The notes beneath the pieces are model-generated. The model worked only from the letters and a program-made list of their open reading frames with translations, searched no databases and was not told where the DNA came from. Shown here in pieces: positions 12,031-22,776 of a stretch of DNA of 64,000 bases. Position numbers and translations under genes: made by a program. Source of the DNA: Perca fluviatilis (lineage: Eukaryota; Chordata; Actinopteri; Perciformes; Percidae); NCBI RefSeq assembly GCF_010015445.1, contig NC_053114.1, positions 28,502,579-28,566,578 of the forward strand, written 5' to 3'. Numbering within the stretch: position 1 is the stretch's first letter; each line of letters begins with the position of its first letter.

Positions 12031-12865
12031 CACTGTCGGTCTGTCCGGGTCTGTCAAGCGGTAGGCGTGGCTTGGGAGTGGACTCAAAGCAACGAAGCAG
12101 GTGCATTCTGGGATTTGGTGTTTTTCATCCATATAAGCCCAAAACACATTTTCTGGCTTTTCTCGGCCTAGAAGGCACCAATTTCAATTTTTTTTTCACA
12201 TTTCTACTACATAAGTGACCCAATTTAAAGCTTATTATTCAGCTTTCCAGCGGTGAAATATTCCTTTAAGGGATTAAGCCGGGATATTCCAGTTATCCTG
12301 GATGAATTTAGCCTTGGCTTGTTTGCATAAAAGCAGACGCACCTAAGTTCCCATGGGGATTTATTCTTTGCAGCTAGCCTGCTCCTGACAAGGATTTATT
12401 AATCGTGGAGCCTATTCTCTTCAATCAGCAGTGGTTTTACCTTATTTTTATTAGCCTGCAATAAAAAACAACAGGTGCATGTTGCTGTTTAGTAAAGCAA
12501 TGTTATTATTTAAAGTCATAACAAGTCATTGTTACTGTTATATTGCTGTATGAAAACTGCTTGTTGTTAGAAGTTTGGTGAATATATTATGGCAGTTTTT
12601 GAGATAATTAGAAAAGGTGCACTTCAGGGCCACCATATATTACAGTTGCAAATGTGTTTTAAATGAAGTCAGTGATGAAGGACAATATATAAAGTGCTGT
12701 ACACGTGTTAGTGGTTATAACAACGGCAGACTGGTCAGAGACAAATACACCTTTAATTATTTTAGTTGATTTATTTCTTTTAGTATTCTTTAACAAAGGA
12801 CCATGTATGTTCCTCTTCCATGTGCATTTAATTTGGCATTCTTAGCACACAGTTTGTGCTCTCTC

Positions 12866-12955
12866 CAGTGAACAGGGACTATAATTTGGGAGGATTGAAC
12901 AATTATAGGATTTTATAATTGTACAATCCTCCGTAATTATAGTTTTAGTTCACTG
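12866..12955. repeat. 90-nt near-perfect hairpin
   Basis: The arms read CAGTGAAC....ACTATAATT...GAGGATTGAACAATTATA and its complement, with a 6-nt loop at 12908-12913. The inner 19-bp stem has one mismatch and the outer stem two short mismatched blocks. It looks like a minute fold-back element or a solo inverted repeat; no target duplication is clear. Confidence 0.8.
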
Positions 12956-13208
12956 AACCAGTAACTATATAGTTGAAGCTAATGTACATACTGTACATTC
13001 ATGAAACAAAAGGGAGTGATCACCTCATTGGTTTTTGACCTTATATTTTGCTAGTGGGAAATTACTGATGAATACACTGTGTTACAGTCATGTTTACAGT
13101 GTGCATTATATTTATCACTTAATTATCTTTATAGTTTCTAGATTTCAGAGTCCAATTTCTTTGTCTTTATTTTCTATGTCCAAATATAGCATATAATATG
13201 TAAAGAAG

Positions 13209-13748
13209 GAAACTCTGCCTCTGTAAAAAAAAAAAAAAAAAAAAAGAAAAGCGTGGCAGAAGCGGACCAGCTGAATGATATATCTAAAAATATACATTTA
13301 CAAACTACTCCATTTAAATGAAACCATTCAAGGAGTTTGGCTAATTATTTCCACAAACGAACTCTTGTATACACTTTGCCTGAAAAGCAAGCAGTGGGAG
13401 TAAATATGTTACTTTAGTTAATTTATATTTTAGCCCATACGAGAGAGAGGGAGAGACAGGGTGAGAGAGAGATATCTACGCATCACATTCTAGCACTGTA
13501 GATTAGTGGTTGTAGTTGATCTTCATGGTAAATTTCCTGCGTAACATTAGGCTGTCTTCTGCTCAGTTTTAAGGCAAAGAGTACAACTGCTCAGTTGTGC
13601 AAATAATAAGCCAAACTCCTTGAATGGTATGGCGCTTTCAATTTTGAGCAGTGGTCAGTAAATGTATATTTTTATACAACTTAGGCATTCAGTCGGTCCG
13701 TGATCGTCTGCCTCGCTTTCTGTCGTTTTATTACAGCGGCCATGTTTC
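13209..13748. mobile_element. Fold-back element with ~125-bp inverted repeats
   Basis: Left arm about 13209-13343 and right arm about 13611-13748 are imperfect reverse complements. Shared phrases include CATTCAAGGAGTTTGGCT (13326) against AGCCAAACTCCTTGAATG (13611), AAAAATATACATTTAC, GGACC.GCTGAATG and CTGTAA.AAA...AGAAA(A)GCG.GGCAGA at the outer edge. The A run at 13225-13245 lies within the left arm. The loop has a GA-rich tract (13441-13470). Superfamily is not determined. Confidence 0.75.
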
Positions 13749-16700
13749 GTTTTTGACAAATAATGTGTTTCACGTTGTCATAATTCCATATGAAGCTGCT
13801 GCTCACTCTGTGTGAAGAATACACAATGCGTATTCTCCATTTTAGCATAAGTAAATCTGGGTTCTGTTAAAGAAAGCCGTGAACGTGCATCTATCTGAAT
13901 TACTTCAGCCTGGCTCTACCGAGTCGCTGCTCCTCAGCCTGGCTTGGCCTTTGTGAAACACACCAAGCCAGGATGCACAGATTAGACCTCGCTTTATCGG
14001 TTGTCCTGGATTTATAAATTCTATTTTTGTGCAATCCCCCCCCCCGTTCGCCTTCTCCATAAACAACATGAAATCAAGGAGAGGGTTAACTTTTCCTGCT
14101 ACAGATTTAGAGTCGGTACTTGCACCGAAGCTAATCACCGTCACTGTCTCACTCGCTCTACCACACACACACACACACCGGCCCTGCTATTAGATCGCCG
14201 CACACACCAACACACAAGTATAAACTTCAGGCTACGGAGAAAGCTCTGCGTGGAGCCTCCGCAGAACCATAAAGCATGCATTACATCTGTTTTGACATCC
14301 TCCTTCTAAATAACTCCCTCCAAATGGACTACCACCACTCAAACAATCCACACTGCAAGCTCTGTGCTCTTAGCTGTCACTGTAGGCTAGTGCTTCACAC
14401 TGCTACAGCTGCTTGTCTCTTACGTTATCTTCTTTAAATTCTCTTGCCACCATAGCTGGCAAGGAGGACATCTGGACTCATGTGGTTTACCTCCCATGTT
14501 GCTAACCATTCTCTTTAGGTGGTGTAAGAGGTTCTCTGTGTTTTCTGTGCATACTGTTCAGTTACCTAACACTCATTCTTGGGCGTGCCCACTTAAATGT
14601 TTGCATGCAATGTTGATTTTATCATCACCGACCTACAATCATGTAAGGCCAGTCACAGTGAGAATGTTACACATTTCCACTCAGAAACATGAACTGAACC
14701 AGTGCCTTCCCATGGATGTCAAATAGCATGAACAACAACTGTACTGTATGCTTTTGTTGTGCTTACCAGTGTTTCGATGCGTTTACTTTTTCCACAGCAA
14801 TCTTGCCAATCGGTCCTGAAATGTCCCAGTTAGAGTAAATGCCATAAACATTCTTTGTAAATCTTTAAAATCATTCACTGAAAGAAACCACGCAGGCCTG
14901 CCTTATTGCACGATTCAAATTTTCTTCAAAAGTTACCATTTTCAGCGAGTAGCTTGCTAGCTCGAAGTTTGTTGTTTCAAAATCGCGCCGTAAAATGACT
15001 TAATGTGTTTTTACACCAAAGGGGCACTTTTTCCAGTATTAATGTGTAAGGTAGGGTTGATTAGTTCAAACAAAGAGAAATACTTTACAATTCACTTACT
15101 TTATTATTATTTCTTACCTTTTATAGGCTAATGTTAACAGGCAGGCAACGGATTTCACCCTTGGAAAATGTATGAAATTGAACATGTTTGAAAATATTGG
15201 TTGGCAAATATGTAAACATCTTTTTAAACAAGAAAATTATGTTGATTTAAGAGAATCAGAAACCACTATTATAGCCTTTTTAACAGTGATTGGCTTGCCC
15301 AGCTTGTTAATAGCCAGTGTATGTTCATTTTAGCTTCCAGTTTGTTAGATGGCACCAACATTTGGTCTAATCATAACTGGCCTGGCAACCCAAATGCCAA
15401 GGTTTTGCTTACAGATTTGTGTGCTGACTTATGATGTGGGGGTCTGGGGGTCCTCCCCCAGAATTTTTTTTAGCATTAAACACTATATTTCCTGCATTTT
15501 GGTGAATTTGTATGCATCTACTTCTACCTTTTTCTGAATAAATATGCCTGAAATATCTTTATGTAAAGGGAAACATTACAATCCAAAAATAAAAACATAA
15601 TGGAAAATATTGCAGTAAGGCTGTCAGGCATTCTGTATTGCATTCATCTATTTATTCTCCTTTAGATCGACTTTTCTAATTATATCTGAGTCAGCACACA
15701 TGTAGCTTAGGCCTAATTTATTCTTCCCTCTTTTGCATCTTTTGTTGGGGAAGTAACCTCTGTAAATGTGCATATGACAATTTTTCACCTCAGTGATACA
15801 TTATTCATTTAATAAATCCCTGGACTGTAATATTTCAGATGTTTGAACAAGATTTCTGCCAAAACTTGAGTTGACTTGTGCACATTCAAAATATAACTCA
15901 TCCCACCTGTGCTCTCTGAGATTTGGAGGAGTCGTGATATTTTGTGAAAAATAAAGTTATAATAGGCTATTAGCCTACAAGAATAAAGTCACTATATTTC
16001 AGAAAATAATGTACCTGCACCGTAGTCTGCTGCGCATTACGTGATTGGTCTGCTGATTCGGTAGATCTCAGACCGTCTGACAGACATAGAGCGCCGTTTG
16101 AGACGTTTAGGGAAGTGGCTGTACGCTGCTCTACATCGGAGGTGGAAACCCGAAACTTATAGCAGAAATGCACTGAGCACAAACGCGACACATTTGCCGC
16201 AGCATGTCGCCAGCAGAGCGCATCCATAAACCTGAAGCTGCCCAGCTTTTTACAGCGAGAATGGGCACAAAGCGACGTCCAGTTTCATATTTGTCAGTCA
16301 ACACTTCAAAATACATTTGGGGCTGAAGCCCCGGCAAAATGTTTGATGCTGAAGGAGACGGAGCTGAGCTCCGGCAGGGTGTATAGTGGACCTGAGGAGG
16401 CGGAGCTGCGCTCCGGTGCGCTCCGGCCCAATTTAACCTCTGCTCACCACCACCGGATGGCACTGCTGCACGCAAGCGTAGTAATGAACGGACGATCGCA
16501 CAAGACAGGATTTCAGATGGCGCCGCTCGAGGGTAACATATTTCTACACCTCAGGACCACACCAGCTACAGAATTTATACATTGTAGGCCCTATCGTAAA
16601 AAAGAGAGAAAAATAAAGCAAATTAAGGAACATAGTTGCCCTGAGGAGGATGGTAAAATCACAGATTTTGAGGACAACTCGGAAGATGACAACAGCGAGG

Positions 16701-17660
16701 CAGTGGGAGAAAAGTTGTTTGCTAAAGTTAGCACTGCTAGTGACAGCGGTCAAGAGTCACCGAGCACGTGCAACAAGCTCGCTAACTAGCTAGCAAGTGC
16801 ACCCTGTCAGCCTACCTTTTCAAGTTTGGACATGTGGTTTAAAGACTGAACTGAATTAACGTTACATGACGGTATTGTATTGACGTTACGAATATGACGG
16901 GGGATGCAAGGCAAAGAACAACAAAACCTGGTGTAAGGTAAGACCGCTGGCTTTGATACTTTAATTGCTGGTTTAAATGAGCAGTGAAGGTTTTGGCTCC
17001 ATGTAGGTAGGCTATATGTGCTAGTTACGTGTGTTGAAGTTGAAGGTGTCGGTTATTGTAATTCAGGTTTGATAGTGGCAGACCGAGGGATTTGTATGGA
17101 GAGAAGGGCATTTTTATGTATTTCTCAAACTGATGTTTTGTGAGTTATTCACAGTTAGAGGAAGTTGTTGTGTCTCATTTGATGTTCACCTGCTGCTAAT
17201 CCATTTTTTTACAAAGCACGCATTGACGCATACTGGTGCTTGGATTATGCCTTGTCTTTATAGGCCTTATTTATGCCGCAATGTAATATTGCCACATGCA
17301 TTTCTGCACCAGACATTTGTGTCTTTTTGGCAAACAGTATTGGCTACCAGTGTTACAGGTTTTGGGGGTCTGTTTGTTGGCCCACAGGCCTCCATATTCT
17401 TACTCTGTTGTTGAAGTGGCCATATTAGAGAAGCTGGAGTTTGTCTTTCCCATGTGTGCATGATCTTCACTAATCTATTGTTTGTCAAAGCAGTTTTCTC
17501 AAATTTACATTGATGCAAGATTGAATTATGCAGGTTTGTTTCTGCTGCTGTATATGGTTCATCTCTAAAGTGAGATCTTTAGAAATCAGCCGTTTAGTGA
17601 CATTTTCTGAATGTGTCTATTTAGTCAGATCTTCAAATGACTGAATGATTTGGTGTAGGC
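13749..17660. other. Non-coding stretch with possible old element remains
   Basis: No convincing gene. Seen here: inverted AAGCCAGG/CCTGGCTT phrases at 13930-13975, a short CA tract at 14163-14178, a G/C hairpin at 15444-15461 (CTGGGGG-TCCT-CCCCCAG), and a CpG-richer patch at about 16240-16540 (GGCGGAGCTGCGCTCCGG). The G/C hairpin and the GGGGCTGAAGCCCCGG phrase at about 16318 resemble motifs seen inside large fish transposons, so an old, degraded element is possible. Confidence 0.4.
16343..16789 (+). CDS. Hypothetical 148-residue frame, unrecognised
   Basis: The longest non-repetitive frame of this part of the window lies in a CpG-richer patch. Its C-terminal half is charged: a basic KKERKIKQIKEH stretch (around residues 84-95) is followed by an acidic DFEDNSEDDNSE segment (around 107-118) and a Ser-rich end. 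A basic-then-acidic N-terminal exon is seen in some hAT/ZMYM1-like transposases, and a GTAAG donor-like site lies at 16936, but there is no catalytic domain to confirm this. It may be a chance frame. Confidence 0.2.
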   Translation: MMLKETELSSGRVYSGPEEAELRSGALRPNLTSAHHHRMALLHASVVMNGRSHKTGFQMAPLEGNIFLHLRTTPATEFIHCRPYRKKERKIKQIKEHSCPEEDGKITDFEDNSEDDNSEAVGEKLFAKVSTASDSGQESPSTCNKLAN

Positions 17661-18082
17661 CAGGGGTGTCAAACTCAACTTCCCAGAGGGCCACACTGCA
17701 AAATAAGAATCACATCAAGGGCCGGAAATGTTTAGTTTATTGATAGGCTTTTATTTAATCGCAAAAGTAAAATATCTTGGACTGTATTAATGCATGTGTC
17801 ATATAGTCTTCTCACTTACAGTTAAAACAAACAACATAAAGTCCTAAAGAAGTCAGGAAAAAGTTCCTCAGCCATCACAGAAGAGAATGCCCAAAAATTT
17901 CGGCAAAAGTGACAAAAATGTTGGAAAATATTTCAACAAAAGTGACAAAAACGTCAAAAAATTATAAAAATGTCAGCAAAAGTGTCAAAGTAGTTGGGCC
18001 AAAATGTATTGTGAACCTGAATTGATATGCTGAATCTGCGAGTGCCGGATTTGGCCCGCGTGCCTTGAGTTTGACACGTGTG
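17661..18082. mobile_element. Non-autonomous hAT element (422 bp)
   Basis: It starts CAGGGGTGTCAAACTCAA and ends with the complement, TTGAGTTTGACACGTGTG. The 8-bp target duplication has one mismatch: GTGTAGGC at 17653-17660 and GTGTAAGC at 18083-18090. The interior repeats GTGACAAAAATGT-like units. These ends are typical of the Charlie-like branch of hAT. Confidence 0.88.
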
Positions 18083-18094
18083 GTGTAAGCAAAT

Positions 18095-18299
18095 TAGGGC
18101 TGCAACTAACGATTATTTTAATAATCTATTAATCTGTCGATTATTTTTTCGATTAATCGATGAATCGGATAAAAAAAACAAAAAAGCATTAATTTACATC
18201 AACTCAATACATACATACTTGTTGTTTTAGTTAATAGTTGTGTAAAGGTAAGTAACCCAAATAGCAGATACAGAGAAGACACAGACAGACAGACAGACA

Positions 18300-18342
<43 letters not shown>

Positions 18343-19145
18343 ATTCATTAAATTATTACCATCATTGTAGTAAGTGCAAGTTAAGTTCATTTATACACCA
18401 CACACTAATATATTTGTCAACAATAACTGATATGGGACAAAGAACAGAATATATATGACAACAGATTGAAAATGAATGGGCCAAAAAAGGCGGGTGAATA
18501 AAAACGTGTCTTTAGTCTTGCAAACTATACCACCCCTGCTTTATTACTGTTATTAACGAGCTAACGCTAGCTTGTCATGCTAGTCAGCTGGATAACGAGT
18601 AAACACCAGCACCACAAGTGCTACTGGAGGGACGGTACGTTACTCACTTCAAAACGGAACAGAAGTAGGATAGTGTAGTGACTTTACCGTGCTGTTGAAC
18701 TCCCTTCCTCCTTGTCAAGGACTCCAATGTTTACGTTTTAGGTGCTGACTCATCACCGTGGTGCGCCCATGCCATGCCGTGTTGCTTTTGCTTATCTTGC
18801 AATTAACACGTTTTTTATGTATTTAGTGTGAAATGCTCCCACACCTTGGATGACTTAGGTCGTACTGATTTCTCTGCCTCCGCCGTGTGTTTCAGAACAA
18901 CGTTACGGGTCTCTCCGGTCTCTCTCCGTATTTCCTCTACCCCCGCTCCGCTCTTTTTCTTTTCTTTCGCTCCGCACTGCGCCGCTCCGCGCCGCACTGC
19001 TTCTCTCTGCGCTCAACTAAAAAAAATGTTTATCTCCGCGACTGAGTGGCGTAATAGTTGCGCGACACAACAAATCGATAATGAAATTCCAACTTTTTTA
19101 GTAATCGAATTTTATTGATTTTATCGATTCGTTGTTGCAGCCCTA
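18095..19145. mobile_element. Non-autonomous hAT element (1051 bp)
   Basis: The termini are TAGGGCTGCAACTAACGATT and the complement ending GTTGTTGCAGCCCTA. A perfect 8-bp target duplication AAGCAAAT lies at 18087-18094 and 19146-19153. It overlaps the right duplication of the neighbouring hAT (18083-18090), so the two insertions are only 12 bp apart. The interior holds a CAGA/CA microsatellite and a GC-rich segment (18880-19010), but no transposase similarity. Confidence 0.93.
18280..18340. repeat. (CAGA)n then (CA)n microsatellite
   Basis: ACAGACAGACAG passes directly into about 40 bp of CA dinucleotides, all inside the 18095-19145 hAT. Confidence 0.95.
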
Positions 19146-19326
19146 AAGCAAATCGCTGCATCGTACTAAATGAAACGAGAACAAATGCCTTAAATTGCTG
19201 TCAGAAGCATTTAAACCAGGCAAGGACAGTGCAAGTGTCGGTGGATGCCTGGCTAAGGTGCAGGTCAGCCAAAACTAAGGGTATAATTAACTTAAAAGAA
19301 ATGCTGGTATTTATTCATATATTTTG

Positions 19327-20854
19327 TAGTGATGCACCGATGTGAAAATTGTGGCCGATACCGATATTAATATTGCTGTTATGGCCGATACCGATATTTA
19401 CCGATGTCTAAAAACCAATAATAATCAAATAAGGAACTATTTACCAAAACGCATTGTTTTTACTTTTGTGATTTATTTTAAGAAATCACTGATATTGGGC
19501 ACCTTTACCTGTGTGCAAAATATGACTGTCATCAGATTTTCAGAAGAAAAAATAAATATTTATATAAAAATAAATTTTTAAAAGGATACAAGTGTGTCCT
19601 GAATTCACACTATGAATAAGCCAACCAGCCAAGAGTATTCACAATAAACATCTAACTCACTTGAGTCACTGTATTCTGTGAACATTGTACAACAGTTCAA
19701 AACTTTAAAGTACAGTAGGGCTTAAATGGCCAAAGCCAAAAGTATTGAAAAAGGTAAAATGTGAAAATGGAGCCAGAACAAACTGGACTGAACAGACACC
19801 GGCTTTTACAGTCTTCTGAACCGACAGTGAGGCAGCATTCAACTCAACCCAAATGTGTTTTATTGTCATTTCAACCATATACACGAAACAACATTTCAGC
19901 GTGGCTCTAATGGTTACACATTTAAAATATATAAAAACGACATACGAAACAGGTGTTTACAGTCCACCAAGCGCTAATGCTAGTATGCGTTAGCTGAACT
20001 TTACGTGTGTGTGCAATAGCTAAATGTAGCAGATTATAAACACAGTTGTAAATTTGCGTGAAATGTATAATGGTCGGCAAATGGTCACAAACTCCCCCAG
20101 CAGTTAGCATTTTGTTGGATACAAGCAGCTAATTAAAGCCTGTGTTAAACAGCCCATCTCCACTCTTACCCGGCAACATGTTTCCACAACAAGAAAAACA
20201 GCAGTCTTTGAACTCGCGATGGGAGTTTCGTTGAAGTTGGATGTAGTCCAGTTTGTTGTCTAATGAGCAGACACTTGCAAGCAGCATTGATGGAACAGGT
20301 GGCTGGCTAGCGTTAGCTTTCCACCTAGCTAGGTTAGCTATACTCCAGCCCCCGTTTGCGTTTCACCGCTGAGAATGTCCCCCATGATCGCTTCGCCCGT
20401 CATGCCCGTGCCCTCGCCGCCGCTAAGCTGCTCCGCTCCGCCACTGCCCGCCCCGCCACTGCCCCCCCCGCCGCGCTGCCCGCTGGTCAAACTAACCTGT
20501 ACGGCAGGCCGCAGCAACCTCTTATTTCCGAACATTCATCTCTCCCCCGCCCACCGAGGGCCGGTGGTCTACTAAATTTTCCAGTGTCCCACTTCGCCGG
20601 CAACATCCCCGCCCCCAGACTCGCTGCTGCTTCTTCTTCTTCTGATTTCGGCAGTATAGACGCTGTTAAGCGTATTACTGCCCTCCACAGGTCAGATTTA
20701 GATCTAAATTCTCACACACACGTCAAAAACACAGGAATGATTCACATCGGCCCTATTCATCGGGCCTATTTTGACATCGGAACGATACCGATGTGTAAAA
20801 AAATGACCATATCGGCCGATATTATATCGGCGGCCGATATATCGTGCACTACTA
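19327..20854. mobile_element. hAT element (1528 bp) with LINE insertion
   Basis: It starts TAGTGATGCACCGATGT and ends ATATCGTGCACTACTA. A perfect 8-bp target duplication ATATTTTG lies at 19319-19326 and 20855-20862. Subterminal repeats of GGCCGATACCGATAT occur on the left and TATCGGCCGATAT on the right. A LINE-derived segment at 19836-20335 was inserted in inverted orientation. The GC-rich piece at 20390-20500 gives Ala/Pro-rich frames that look like composition artefacts. Confidence 0.92.
19836..20335 (-). pseudogene. LINE endonuclease fragment and tail, inverted
   Basis: This is the reverse-strand relative of the 11070-12030 passenger. It contains a 3' tail near 19836-19930 (complement of TTGAAATGACAATAAAACAC), then VKCRPF-equivalent DNA and, near 20280-20200, SLDNKLDYIQLQRNSHREF followed by a CVF-type segment. 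It shows one unit where the TTAA element has two. Stops and missing domains make it non-functional. Confidence 0.75.
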
Positions 20855-21450
20855 ATATTTTGTAGCGTTTACTCCTTGCAAGTCCCAATCATCTCTGTTG
20901 CTGATGCAGAAAAAATTGCTTTTATCAACACATCCGCTATACTGACTAAACAAGTGTCCTCTCTGGACAGAAATAGCATCCTTTTGTTTGGGAAAATGCC
21001 CCCTCAAAGCACAATGCCACCTGAAATGATTACAGGGCGGCTTCTATTTTTTGATATTTTAATTCAGTTTACATTATGTATAAGATTAGAACTTGGGTTA
21101 AAAAATGCATTTTTCAGTTACTGAATTCATCCCTTCTAATTTTGTGATTTGTACGTCATAACACACATTGGCCTCTAGAAGGTGCCCTAAGCCTACATTA
21201 AATTGTGGTCTCAATTATGGTTCATATTAAGAGAGTGGGGAACCAGAGAAAATGCAGCCCAGAATAAGCTATGCATTCAGTTCTGTAACTAAATGTCACT
21301 GTTCTTGCTTTGTATATCAAAACATGTTGACTATGCATTTATATATTGTAACTTCAAGCTGAATGAATGTGAAATGTGGTCCAAAAATATCTTGTCTTGA
21401 AGCTGTCACTGCTGTCTACTGACACAATCAGCATCACGGACAGGGCCAAA
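20855..21450. other. Non-coding stretch
   Basis: One 82-residue frame at 20876-21124 matches nothing recognised and has no supporting context. Confidence 0.5.
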
Positions 21451-22236
21451 TTAAAGGGGTGATAGAATGATAATATAGGGTATTTCACACTGTTCCTTAT
21501 GGTCTCCTAATGGGGTATGTAACATTAGTTGGGCTGAAAATGGCCTGGTTGATATTTTATTGGCCCTTATACATCCCTGTGTTTTGGCCCTATTTGTAAC
21601 AAGAGCTTTTCTTCCAAATATGGTATGGTCATGAATATTTAGATGAGCTGCGCGCTGCTTGGTTGAGCCTTAGCCCCGTACACACACTTAGAGACGCGCA
21701 CTGATTGGTTGAGCAACTCGCCATACACACGCATAGAGGTCGGTGCTGATTGGTTGAGCGAATCCCCAATACACAGACATTAGAAACGCGACAGAATCTC
21801 ATATTCCAGACACTGCAAATTTTTCCTTACCAAATTCACTTCTGAGACCTTTTTATGCAGAAATCAACTATATAAAGCTCAAATATGGGCCGTTTTTTAC
21901 GAAAATGGATGGCTAATTGCAAATTTGGTAAAACGGTGTGTCAAAATTCCCGCTGCCTGTGTTGCTGCCTCGCCCGCCTTGGCCTGCCTTCCTCCACAGA
22001 CCCCGGCTTGCTGTGAGCTCGATTGAGCTTCGCACGCTGCTGCAGCCCACAGCACCACCTCAAAGAATAACCGGCAAAGTCCGGACTACTACCAAACGCT
22101 GCGCGCCCTGACAAAGCTCCAGGGCCTGCATCTCCTCTCTTCCTGCTAGCTAAATGGCCCGTGTGTGAGAGCGCGGTCAGCGAGCTTGTTACACCAGCAA
22201 TCTCTTACCACATGTTACACACATGTCACGGCACTT

Positions 22237-22700
22237 AGCTATACAACATCTAACTATATGTTTTATAAAGCTAACAACGGTGTCCGATTTCAAGTTAATG
22301 AATATTTGTGAGCTGTAAGGGTTTCGTTAGCTGCGACTGTCCCTTCAATCCTATGTGTACAGATTGCGGCTAGTTAGCTTCATTTTTGGTCGTAATTCAG
22401 GTATATTTACAGTTTTACCTGCCACGCCACCTATACAACATCTAACTATATGTTTTATAAAGCTAACAACGGTGTCCGATTTCAAGTTAATGAATATTTG
22501 TGAGCTGTAAGGGTTTCGTTAGCTGCGACTGTCCCTGCAATCCTATGTGTACAGATTGCGGCTAGTTAGCTTCATTTTTGGTCGTAATTCGAGTATATTT
22601 ACAGTTTGAATTTCGTCATGCCACTTATACAACATCTAACTAAATGTTTTATTAAGCTAACAACGGTGTCCGATTTCAAGTTAATGAATTTTTGTGAATT
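22237..22700. repeat. 192-194-bp minisatellite, ~2.4 copies
   Basis: Units start TATACAACATCTAACTA at about 22240, 22432 and 22626. Copies 1 and 2 are nearly identical over their length. Copy 3 stops after about 75 bp (GATTTCAAGTTAATGAAT). The array lies in the loop of the fold-back element. Confidence 0.93.
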
Positions 22701-22731
22701 TCAGAGGAATTCTAAGAGGAGGCTAGCTAGC

Positions 22732-22776
22732 TCTCATTGATAGAGCTACATCCAGCCGCAGGCTCTATCAATGAGA
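22732..22776. repeat. Perfect 15-bp inverted repeat
   Basis: TCTCATTGATAGAGC at 22732-22746 faces GCTCTATCAATGAGA at 22762-22776, with a 15-nt spacer. It sits near the centre of symmetry of the fold-back element. Confidence 0.95.

Larger units (their letters stand above)
10603..12265. mobile_element. TTAA-flanked DNA transposon (1663 bp)
   Basis: TTAA lies at both edges (10599-10602 and 12266-12269). The termini are AGGGATACTTCACCG and the complement of AGGAATATTTCACCG, 13 of 15 bases matching. TTAA duplication with short AGG... inverted repeats is typical of Kolobok or piggyBac-type non-autonomous elements. Most of the interior is a LINE-derived passenger (11070-12030) carrying a tandem duplication. 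No transposase similarity was found, so it depends on an autonomous relative. Confidence 0.85.

Noticed and set aside
11630..12106. 158-residue minus-strand frame
   Set aside because: It is antisense to the LINE endonuclease fragment and tail, where the real coding similarity is on the plus strand.
20356..20865. 169-residue Ala/Pro-rich frame
   Set aside because: Lies wholly within a GC-rich hAT interior and overlaps frames of equal length in other phases; it crosses the hAT terminus.
22237..22700. CRISPR-like array
   Set aside because: Units are contiguous 192-bp tandem repeats without unique spacers, inside a eukaryotic transposon.
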